A DNA stretch of 64,000 bases from Shewanella corallii (lineage in GTDB: Bacteria > Pseudomonadota > Gammaproteobacteria > Enterobacterales > Shewanellaceae), in contig NZ_JAKIKT010000001.1 of NCBI RefSeq assembly GCF_023349125.1, forward strand, positions 124,001 through 188,000, in the 5' to 3' direction. Position 1 is the first letter of the stretch; every line of letters begins with the position of its first letter. The notes under the pieces were generated by a model. It did not search any database and was not told the DNA's origin. It saw only the letters and a program-made list of their open reading frames with translations. Shown one piece after another: positions 18,803-26,404 of the stretch. Made by a program: the position numbers and the translations under genes.

Positions 18803-18889
18803 GTATTGCATTGTGTACCGGTTGCAACAGACCTCTTAGGCGAATCGGTGCATGACCCTGATAAAAAAATTAAATCCGGAGGGGAGAGC

Positions 18890-21622
18890 ATGTCACTGTT
18901 TAAGCCGAGTCTGGTGATGTTGGCGCTGGCATCAACTGGGATGGCCCAGGGCGTGGTTGCCGAAGAGCAACAGGCTGCAGATGAGAAAATAGAAGTAATT
19001 GAGGTGCGTGGTATTCGTGGCAGCATGCTGGCGAGCCAGGCAGTTAAGCAGGGTTCTACTGAGATTGTTGAATCCATCAATGCTGAAGAGATAGGTAAAC
19101 TGCCGGATGTGAGTATTGCTGAGTCGCTGGCGCGTCTGCCGGGCCTGGCGGCGCAGCGTCTCGATGGCCGCGCCAATGTGGTATCGATTCGTGGTCTGGC
19201 ACCTGACTTCACCATAGCGACCCTGAACGGTCGGGAGCAGGTGACTGTGGGTGACAACCGGGGGGTTGAGTTTGACCAGTATCCTTCTGAGCTGATCAAC
19301 TCTGTAGTGGTTTACAAGACGCCCAATGCTGCGCTGCTGTCTCAGGCCATTGGTGGCACGGTTGATATGCGTACCGTCAAACCCCTGTCCTACAACGAAC
19401 GTCAGCTGGTGGTTAACGGCCGTGGCGAATACAACGATCTGGGCAAGCTTAACCCGGATGGTAAAGACAAGGGCTATCGCGCCAGTTTCTCCTACATAGA
19501 TCAGTTCAATGATGACACGCTTGGGGTGGCTTTCGGTTATGCCAAGTTGTATTCCCCAAACCAGGAAGAGCGCTGGCAAGCCTGGGGTTATCCCAATTTG
19601 GGTTATGACGACGCCAATCCACTGGTGTTGGGTGGCGCCAAGCCATTTGTTCGCTCCAGCCTGCTTGAGCGTGATGGCGTGATGTTGGTTATCGAGTATC
19701 AGCCAAGCAGTAATTTCAGCTCCACTCTGGATGCTTACTACACCAAGTTCACCGATGAGCAGTTGCTGCGGGGGATTGAGATCCCCGGGCAGTGGGGTGC
19801 CGGATGGGCCAATGATGGTGTGATTGGTACTCAGAATGAAGATGGACTGGTGACAGCTGGCTCCTTTGTAAACTCCAAGGTGTTGGTACGTAACGATTTG
19901 AACCGCCGTGATGCGGATACCATCTCTGTGGGTTGGAACGGCATTTACACCATCAATGATGACTGGAGTCTGGAGGGAGATATCTCCTACTCCAAGGCGG
20001 ATCGTACCGACTTCGGTCTGGAAACCTACGCAGGTACCAGCCGTGGCAATGGATGTACTGAGGGCGGTTGTGAAAATCTTAAGTTCCAGATGCAGGGCGA
20101 TCGCGGCGCGACCTTCTTCCCCACCATCAATTATGCTGATCCCGCGCTGATCAAACTGGGTGGCCCTTTCAACTGGGGTAACAATGTCACGGTTCCCGGT
20201 AATGCTCAGGATGGCTTTATCAATACCCCAAGCATTGAAGATGAACTGTCTGCAGTGCGTCTGACCGCGGAGCGCCTGCTGTCAGAGGGACCCCTGGCCA
20301 GCATTCAGTTTGGTGTGAATTACAGCGAGCGTGAGAAATCCAAAAAGGATGAGGGTTTCTTCCTGACGCTGAAAGATTATCCGGATACCCTGGCGGTGCC
20401 GTCTCAGTATCTGATGTCACCCACCTCGCTGGACTTTATCGGTATGGGTCAGATGCTGACCTATAACGCCGAAGCGCTGCTGAATGATGGTTACTACAAT
20501 CTGACCTCAGAGGGTGAAACCGTCTCCAGTCGTGCCACCGGCACCTGGAGTGTGAAAGAGGAAGTGACCACAGGTTATGTGATGGCCGAGGTGGATACCG
20601 AGCTGGCGGATCGCTCGCTGGTGGGTAACTTTGGTCTGCAGGTGGTGCACACCAAGCAGTCTTCAACCGGTAAGGCGGTGACCCAGAAAGATGGTCTGGT
20701 GGTGCTGCAGGATAACTCTGGTGGCGATACCTATACCGAGTGGTTGCCAAGTGCCAACCTGTCCTGGGAGGTGATGGACAGCCATCAGCTGAGGTTTGCT
20801 GTGGCACGTTCACTGGCCCGCGCCCGTATGGACAAGATGAACGCCGGTCTGACCTTCAACTATGACCCGTCACTGGCTGGCAGCACGGATATCGACAACT
20901 CTCCCTGGAGTGGTGGCGGTGGTAACCCAAGCCTCAAGCCCTGGCTGGCCTGGCAGTACGACCTCGGCTATGAGATCTATCTGGATGAAGGCTATCTGGC
21001 GCTGGGTGTGTTCTACAAGGATCTGGAAAACTACATCTTCGATGAGTCCGTGGTCTACGATTTCAGCGGCTTTACCGTACCTGATCCACAGCCAGCATTG
21101 ACCGATGGTCAGTTTACTCAGCCGGAAAACGGTCGTGGCGGCTATATCCGCGGGGTTGAAGCGTCTGCCCACCTCACAGGTGGCATGCTGACAGATGTAT
21201 TGAGTGGCTTTGGCCTTATCCTGTCCGGCTCTTATAACGAGAGTGAGGTGCAGGAAACCGCTGATAGTGACCCAATAGACCTGCCAGGCTTGTCACAGAA
21301 GGTTGCCAACGCCACCTTCTACTATGAAGACTATGGCTTCCAGGCGCGTATCAGTGCCCGTTACCGCAGCGACTTCCTGGGCGAAGTGACCGGTTTATCC
21401 CTGGCCCGTATCCCGGTTTACGTGAAAGGCGAAACCCTGGTAGATGCCCAGATCGGCTATGACTTTACCGAAATGGGTGTGGATGGTTTGTCTGTACTGT
21501 TGCAGGTAAACAACCTCACCGACGAGCCGTTTGTAACCTACCAGAATGGCGATACCCGCCAGATACGCGATTATCAGCAGTATGGTCGTAACTATATGCT
21601 GGGATTCAGTTATAAGTTCTGA
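18890..21622 (+). CDS. TonB-dependent receptor 1 (maltodextrin type)
   Basis: 910 residues from the ATG at 18890, supported by CCGGAGGGGAGAGC directly upstream; upstream in-frame TTG codons are not needed. Signal peptide (LFKPSLVMLALASTGMAQG, cleavage near VVA|EEQ), TonB-box-like segment IEVIEVRGIRGS, plug domain (IGKLPDVSIAESLARLPG, VVSIRGLAPDFTIATLNGRE), then a beta-barrel ending in aromatic LGFSYKF. This is the Xanthomonas/Caulobacter type of receptor used for oligosaccharides. The first 200 residues and the last 250 match receptor 2 closely. Probably imports maltodextrins through the outer membrane under control of the LacI-type regulator, given operator B. Confidence 0.93.
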   Translation: MSLFKPSLVMLALASTGMAQGVVAEEQQAADEKIEVIEVRGIRGSMLASQAVKQGSTEIVESINAEEIGKLPDVSIAESLARLPGLAAQRLDGRANVVSIRGLAPDFTIATLNGREQVTVGDNRGVEFDQYPSELINSVVVYKTPNAALLSQAIGGTVDMRTVKPLSYNERQLVVNGRGEYNDLGKLNPDGKDKGYRASFSYIDQFNDDTLGVAFGYAKLYSPNQEERWQAWGYPNLGYDDANPLVLGGAKPFVRSSLLERDGVMLVIEYQPSSNFSSTLDAYYTKFTDEQLLRGIEIPGQWGAGWANDGVIGTQNEDGLVTAGSFVNSKVLVRNDLNRRDADTISVGWNGIYTINDDWSLEGDISYSKADRTDFGLETYAGTSRGNGCTEGGCENLKFQMQGDRGATFFPTINYADPALIKLGGPFNWGNNVTVPGNAQDGFINTPSIEDELSAVRLTAERLLSEGPLASIQFGVNYSEREKSKKDEGFFLTLKDYPDTLAVPSQYLMSPTSLDFIGMGQMLTYNAEALLNDGYYNLTSEGETVSSRATGTWSVKEEVTTGYVMAEVDTELADRSLVGNFGLQVVHTKQSSTGKAVTQKDGLVVLQDNSGGDTYTEWLPSANLSWEVMDSHQLRFAVARSLARARMDKMNAGLTFNYDPSLAGSTDIDNSPWSGGGGNPSLKPWLAWQYDLGYEIYLDEGYLALGVFYKDLENYIFDESVVYDFSGFTVPDPQPALTDGQFTQPENGRGGYIRGVEASAHLTGGMLTDVLSGFGLILSGSYNESEVQETADSDPIDLPGLSQKVANATFYYEDYGFQARISARYRSDFLGEVTGLSLARIPVYVKGETLVDAQIGYDFTEMGVDGLSVLLQVNNLTDEPFVTYQNGDTRQIRDYQQYGRNYMLGFSYKF

Positions 21623-21649
21623 TTTGGCGTAATCTGCTTACGAGAGTTG

Positions 21650-21684
21650 AAGCCCAGTTGGGGGAACCTGACTGGGCTTTTTAT
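21650..21684 (+). terminator. terminator of TonB receptor 1
   Basis: AAGCCCAGT (21650-21658) pairs with ACTGGGCTT (21671-21679), 12-nt loop, followed by a T-run. Confidence 0.85.
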
Positions 21685-21727
21685 TACCCTGTTATTGCCA
21701 CCGTATCGCCGGTGAGACTCTTTTTTG

Positions 21728-22250
21728 ATATCCCTGCGGGATATGCCACTTGCCAGCGGTGAGAGTATTGGAGCTGCGCTCCAAACTTGCTTTCGCAGGG
21801 GTAGCCAAGCTGCGCTTGGCCGAAATCGAAGCCTTCCAGGCTTCACCCGGGTCAGGGGCGTTGCTTGTCCAACAAATACATCCCTGTACAAAGGCCAGTT
21901 CGGCATCCTTGCCTCTCGCTCATAAGCTCGCTCGCCACAGGCAAGCATTCGCCCTACCACCCCAAAGGGCGCCCCAACCAACGCTGAAAACTCCTCGGAC
22001 TTATGTCTAAAATTGGCTATCGCGACAGACACTCGTCCATGATTTGACTGTCGCTGCTTCAGCGAAGCACTTCCCTGTCCTTCACTCCCCGCTCGGCTAT
22101 CCTGCCTCGCGCTCGTGAGCTTATCGCTGCGCGATACTCGCCCATGCCTCGCTACGTCATTTTCGACAACGACCTCGGCAACTTCGGACGGGGATCGGTG
22201 TACCCTGAAATTACTGAGTAAGTGGCCTGCCAGTCCTGTCTTTTCATGGC
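21728..22250 (+). repeat. modular hairpin repeat, copy R1
   Basis: About 520 bp of intergenic repeat. It opens with a chain of short hairpins with three-base loops: ATATCCC-tgc-GGGATAT (21728), GGAGC-tgc-GCTCC (21770), CCAAGC-tgc-GCTTGG, then GAAGCC-ttcca-GGCTTC. A middle block ACCCCAAAGGGCGCCCCAAC (about 21958) is shared with R4, and the right end CGGCAACTTCGGACGGGGA (22176) with GGTGTACCC is shared with R2, R3 and R4. The right end points at the XRE gene stop 80 nt away. Short open frames inside are by-products of the repeat. Confidence 0.8.
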
Positions 22251-22286
22251 TGTTTGGTTTTCTATCCTTTTATCAGAAAGCAATCT

Positions 22287-23270
22287 TCAGAGCGGTTCGT
22301 CTTTATGTAGCAGTTCCATCAGTCCTATTAATGCAGCGAACAGGACGGCGCTGACTGGCCAGATTATCCAGGTGATGCCCCAATCCATGGTCCATAAGCT
22401 CCAACCCAGAAATATGGCAACAACTAATGGCCAATAGAAACCCGCCAGCTTTTTCGCCTGCCTTGCTCGTCTGGCTTTTGCAGTATTGACCATCTTGTCT
22501 GTCAGTATGACTGTGAAGGCATCAAATTTTGCTGATGCCGGGATAACCAGATACAAGCCCAAGGCGATCATCAGAATTAATACAATCAACATCATCAAAG
22601 AGATGATGTGCCCCTGATTGAAAACCGCGCTTAGCATTAATGGCAGAAAGCTACTGATAAACAGGAATATCCCTATAGAAAGTCTGCGGTAATAGGTAGG
22701 GCTAAAACTCTCGAGTTTCTGCTGAAAGGCGCTGTGAACGCCATAACTGAGTTCAAATGGCTCATCATCAATAGATGTAGTAGCAGATTCAAACTGGCTG
22801 ATTCTAATGAGATAGCTAACTCCCCAGCTCACCATCACCAGTATGCCGATTATGCCGCAGGCAATGGCAATATTATTCGTTATGCCCAATCGCTCGTTTG
22901 CGGCCAGGGCTAAAAAGAATATCAGGGGAATGACCGAGCAAACACATAAGAGTACCCCCTTAATCGTTAACTCTGCGGCTGCCATTTTGTGCTGTAGATA
23001 TTGATTGGCCTCTTCAATAGAGACTTGCATCACCTCAGGCGCATCACTCATTGAGCCAGCGTCTAAATGCTCCGCATTGTCGTTGACAAGGTAATCAACA
23101 GAAACACCGAAGATGTTACTCAGCAGGATAATTTTGTTCAGATCAGGAATACTGTTCGCGCTCTCCCACTTGGAGACGGATTGCCTCGACACGCCAACTT
23201 TGTCGGCCAGTTCTTCCTGAGACCAACCAGCTTGCTTACGTAATTTAACTATCTTGTCAGCCAATATCAT
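22287..23270 (-). CDS. XRE-family regulator with membrane-spanning C-terminus
   Basis: 327 residues. Residues 1-60 are a Cro/C1-type helix-turn-helix (KIVKLRKQAGWSQEELADKV, GVSRQSVSKWESANSIPDL). After a linker come about six hydrophobic segments (around 100-120, 133-155, 198-215, 222-243, 282-300, 302-318). The gene reads as a membrane-bound transcription factor; ligand and targets are unknown. AAGGGACGAG precedes the ATG. It is flanked on both sides by copies R1 and R2 of the intergenic repeat and belongs to the accessory block inserted beside TonB receptor 1. Confidence 0.85.
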   Translation of the reverse strand: MILADKIVKLRKQAGWSQEELADKVGVSRQSVSKWESANSIPDLNKIILLSNIFGVSVDYLVNDNAEHLDAGSMSDAPEVMQVSIEEANQYLQHKMAAAELTIKGVLLCVCSVIPLIFFLALAANERLGITNNIAIACGIIGILVMVSWGVSYLIRISQFESATTSIDDEPFELSYGVHSAFQQKLESFSPTYYRRLSIGIFLFISSFLPLMLSAVFNQGHIISLMMLIVLILMIALGLYLVIPASAKFDAFTVILTDKMVNTAKARRARQAKKLAGFYWPLVVAIFLGWSLWTMDWGITWIIWPVSAVLFAALIGLMELLHKDEPL

Positions 23271-23499
23271 TGCACTCGTCCCTTATTGCGTTTTAGAGGC
23301 CTTCATCGTAGAAATTCAGCCAGTTGCGCACCACCAACCTCACTTGTAATTCTGTCAACCAGCGGTTGCGAATTCCCTAAAAGCTGTGCTTTGAGTGATA
23401 CATCACCTCTGGTGACGACATTTTTCTCGTCGTTTGTACTTCATCATACATAGAGTCTGTGGTGGGGTTAACCTTGAGGGCAGTCAGGATTTTTTCAAG

Positions 23500-23865
23500 C
23501 CGGATGTCGCCAGTGAGAGCATTGGAGCTGCACTCCAAACTTGCTTTCGCAAGGGTAGCCAAGCTGCGCTTGGCCGAAGTCGTGGGTTTCCAACCCACAC
23601 CCGGGCAAGAGGGGATCAACAGCAATTCCCTCTTGCATCTCCCTTGCCGCCCCAACCGAAGTTGTCTCCCATCGTGCATTGCATGCAACTGACGTGACCG
23701 GTGACGATTCACCGTCCATGGCTCAGCGCCACCTATGTCATCATCCATGATGACATCCACTATTGCACACAATCCCCTCCGGCAACTTCGGACGGGGACT
23801 GGTGTACTCCGCTATCACTGAGTAAGCGTTATGCCTGTCCTGTCTTTCTTATCGGTGGCCTTAAA
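23500..23865 (+). repeat. modular hairpin repeat, copy R2
   Basis: About 365 bp. Hairpins in order: CTTGC-ttt-cGCAAG, CCAAGC-tgc-GCTTGG (same order as R1), GTGGGTT-tcc-AACCCAC (about 23582), GCAAGAGGG...CCCTCTTGC (23605-23637), and ATGTCATCAT-cc-ATGATGACAT. Right end CGGCAACTTCGGACGGGGA (about 23780) continues through GAGTAAGCG...CCTGTCCTGTCTTT, matching R1 beyond the core. The end points at the stop of the unrecognised gene 23918-24730. Confidence 0.8.
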
Positions 23866-23917
23866 TTGCCCGTCCGGCAGCAGTTGCACCCGCGCATCGG
23901 GATAGTCAGCTTTGGGG

Positions 23918-24730
23918 TTAGTGTTCTGCACAAAGCTGTTTATATTTCCGCTTGGCATTTCTTACTTGTATGTCGTCAACCAGCTTATCAACTGGAATAT
24001 CAAAAGCGACATTTACAAAAGCAGCAATGGCTTGGTTCGACAATTCAAAGTCATCTGGGATTCTAAAATAGCAATCATGACCATCGTTCTCTTGGGAAAA
24101 CTGCAGAGCTTCTAACATTGCCCTGATTTGATCAGCATTGGATGGGCGTTCAGTACTAGTAATAATTAGATCTAATTCTGAACTTGTCTCAATTAAGGCA
24201 TTTTGAGCATCAACCCCAAGTTGGGTGACTACTTGACTAATAGATGGGTAATACCTTAGATCATATGGGCCGACTGTATTACTCAGCGGATCTTTTAAAT
24301 AACTCTCAAACAGATAATTTGATCGCCCTGCATCTTCAATAAGTTTGAATAACGCATAGTGAGTGTTACTGGTGAATGATGTCATTTCGTGTAACTGAGT
24401 TCGTTTATTTAATTGTTCGGCTAGTTCAAATGCCAAATTGGCAATTTTGCCATTGATGGCCTTCAATTCTTTTGGAGTATTCCTAACCTCCTCGACTTCG
24501 TTCTCATTTCCTAATGCCGCTGCGTCAATCATCAAGTCAATTAAGCGATTCATCTGAGGGTTCGTTAGGGTCTGATACATGACATTGATGTGTGACTCAA
24601 TCTCTGAATATCGCTCTAACAATCTTTTAATTACCGCATAGTCTGAGCGGTGCCTCTTTCCCTCGTCAGCTTCCTTTAATTGCAACCCCAAATACTCAAA
24701 TACGTCCAGCTCTGCGAATTTACCCATCAT
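23918..24730 (-). CDS. unrecognised accessory protein, AT-rich
   Basis: 270 residues, no signal peptide or membrane segment. Largely helical and acidic in look (KLIEDAGRSNYLFESYLKD, ALGNENEVEEVRNTPKELK). No family recognised. Base composition is clearly more AT-rich than its neighbours, which together with the flanking repeat R2 and the XRE and abortive-infection-type neighbours suggests horizontal acquisition. The 281 bp upstream, before the divergent gene at 25012, show no feature I can name. Function unknown. Confidence 0.75.
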   Translation of the reverse strand: MMGKFAELDVFEYLGLQLKEADEGKRHRSDYAVIKRLLERYSEIESHINVMYQTLTNPQMNRLIDLMIDAAALGNENEVEEVRNTPKELKAINGKIANLAFELAEQLNKRTQLHEMTSFTSNTHYALFKLIEDAGRSNYLFESYLKDPLSNTVGPYDLRYYPSISQVVTQLGVDAQNALIETSSELDLIITSTERPSNADQIRAMLEALQFSQENDGHDCYFRIPDDFELSNQAIAAFVNVAFDIPVDKLVDDIQVRNAKRKYKQLCAEH

Positions 24731-25011
24731 TCAATTTTCCGTTCTCGTTAAGTGGTGCTTTGCAAAGCTAACCGATCTCGAACCTAAAGAACCAATCTGA
24801 GTTAAGATTTTTTAAAGCCAACTGAGATTGCAAATCAAGATCCACTTTCCACCCAGTTTAAACCCTGTTGAAATCCTCCATTAAGCCATTGAGTAGGGTT
24901 TAGATGTTGCGCTCGTTACAGACTCGCTCTGGCGTTTTGACCCGTTGGCTGAACTTACCCTATGATATCGCCCGCATGATGCACCCATTACTCAGCCATT
25001 AAGGAAGGCCC

Positions 25012-25878
25012 ATGACCGTTGACAGCCAAACTCTATCCCCAGAAGCTGCCAGCCAGCCCGAAGTGGATACGCCACAGCCCCAACTCGCAAGCACACAGCA
25101 GCAAACCACGGTCGATAAAACCCGCGAGACAGAGGAACTACCCAGCTTTAAGTTTGTGGTGATTTTGGTCGGCTTGCTCGCCGGGTTACTGTTGATACTT
25201 TACTTTTCTCAGTTTAATGGCGGCTTTGGCAATCAAGGGGACTTTGGCGCGTTCGGGGATTTTATTGGTGGTACGCTTAACCCAATCCTCGGTTTTATCA
25301 CTGTGGTGTTACTGATCTGGTCACTGCGTAAACAAGCGGAAGCATTGAAAGTGTCGCAGACTGAGCTGGCACTGACCCGACAGGAACTGGCTGAGACCAA
25401 ACAAGAAGCTGCACTGAGTCGTTTAGCGATGGAGGCGCAAGTCAAACATTTGGAAAAAGAGGCCCAACGAAATGAACTGCAAAGCATTATCAAAACACAG
25501 TTTGAAATTGTCGAAAAGTTAATGACTACCTCACTAAACACTCGTGATTGCAATTTTGCTGATGTCATGAATCAAACTCAAGAAGGGGCGCATTGGACCC
25601 CTAAATTCAAAGAGCAATTTAATTCACCTAACCCCTCTGCTTGTCAGATAGTTGGTCGAGAACTTGAAGTGCAATTACTTCAACTGGGCGCACTGGCACT
25701 TGAGTACACCCGAATATCCAGCTCTCCACTGCTTGCCCTCCCCTATTTAGTTAAGGCAAGAGCTCTGGTGTTGGGCTTTCGTCGATTTCATCAGTCTATA
25801 TCCAATGAAAAATTGCTGAGGATGCTGGAGGAGCAAATAGAGCACTTTCAAAAAACAATCTCATCAACCGATAAATAG
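25012..25878 (+). CDS. putative phage abortive infection protein (putAbiC-like)
   Basis: 288 residues: a Pro/Gln-rich cytoplasmic start, hydrophobic segment about 47-66 (FKFVVILVGLLAGLLLILYF), the motif DFGAFGDFIGGTLNPILGFI with a second hydrophobic segment to about residue 104, then a heptad-rich coiled coil (about 105-160, ALKVSQTELALTRQELAETK), and a helical C-domain. The GDFxGGxLNPIL motif followed by this coiled coil is what I know from proteins labelled putative phage abortive infection (putAbiC). AAGGAAGG precedes the ATG. It stands alone in the accessory block. A defence role is inference from family resemblance. Confidence 0.75.
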   Translation: MTVDSQTLSPEAASQPEVDTPQPQLASTQQQTTVDKTRETEELPSFKFVVILVGLLAGLLLILYFSQFNGGFGNQGDFGAFGDFIGGTLNPILGFITVVLLIWSLRKQAEALKVSQTELALTRQELAETKQEAALSRLAMEAQVKHLEKEAQRNELQSIIKTQFEIVEKLMTTSLNTRDCNFADVMNQTQEGAHWTPKFKEQFNSPNPSACQIVGRELEVQLLQLGALALEYTRISSSPLLALPYLVKARALVLGFRRFHQSISNEKLLRMLEEQIEHFQKTISSTDK

Positions 25879-25939
25879 CGCTGCAGTATCGCCATCACCT
25901 CGCCTTTAAAAATAACATGGACGCCCATTATTAAGCGGG

Positions 25940-26305
25940 AGACTCTGAATTGGCGGGGTACACCATGTCTCCCTCGAAGTGGCCGCGAGGGATGGAGGCA
26001 CATGCCGTGGACGAGGCATGGACGCCGAGTCAGCGCCAGTCGAATCAGGGACGAGTGTCTGGCGCGGTAGGCAATTTGACGCTAATCCCCAAGGGGTTGT
26101 CCACTTCGTCGGGAGTCGCAGGAGGATTGAATAAGGGGGCCTGCCGAAACGGTCCCCTTTTCCCGGGTGTGGGTTGGATACCCACGACTTTGCATCGCCT
26201 GAAAGGCGATTAATTAGTGTCCCGCAGGGACAGAACGAGAGTTCCGCCAAGCAGAGCTTGGCTGCTCCCCGCCGTAGGCGACATGGATGCGAAGCATTAA
26301 ATCTG
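25940..26305 (-). repeat. modular hairpin repeat, copy R5 (diverged, inverted)
   Basis: About 365 bp on the minus strand relative to R1. Its conserved end, GGGTACACC...CGAAGTGGCCG (25956-25985), faces the stop of the abortive-infection-type gene 77 nt away. Hairpins: GTGGGTT-gga-tACCCAC (about 26166), ATCGCC-tgaaa-GGCGAT (26198), GTCCC-gca-GGGAC (26219), CCAAGC-aga-GCTTGG (26248). More diverged than the other copies. Confidence 0.65.
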
Positions 26306-26335
26306 CGACTGCTGAATCGCAATCAGCAAAAACAA

Positions 26336-26361
26336 AAGAACCCAGTCTAAGCTGGGTTCTT
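26336..26361 (-). terminator. terminator of the GH13 alpha-glucosidase gene
   Basis: AAGAACCCAG (26336-26345) pairs perfectly with CTGGGTTCTT (26352-26361), 6-nt loop; on the minus strand it is followed by a T-rich run. Confidence 0.85.
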
Positions 26362-26404
26362 AATCAAATCACACAGACTGTTGATCGACAGTCACATCAA
26401 TCTA

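Larger units (their letters stand above)
18106..18889. other. long control region between gdhA and TonB receptor 1
   Basis: 784 bp without a credible gene. It holds the gdhA upstream region, two MalR-type palindromes (listed separately), and a promoter-like element shared with TonB receptor 2. Short frames here (for example 18434-18757) lack a ribosome site and familiar composition. Confidence 0.7.

Noticed and set aside
21610..22354. Several short frames on both strands within R1
   Set aside because: They arise from repeat sequence; similar frames appear in R2-R5 without conserved protein starts.
23500..23865. CRISPR array in the repeat regions
   Set aside because: The hairpins differ in sequence and spacing and have no regular spacers; no cas genes are present.
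25906..26322. Minus-strand frame of 138 codons in R5
   Set aside because: Explained by repeat R5; the protein is low-complexity and Cys/Arg-rich like other repeat by-products.
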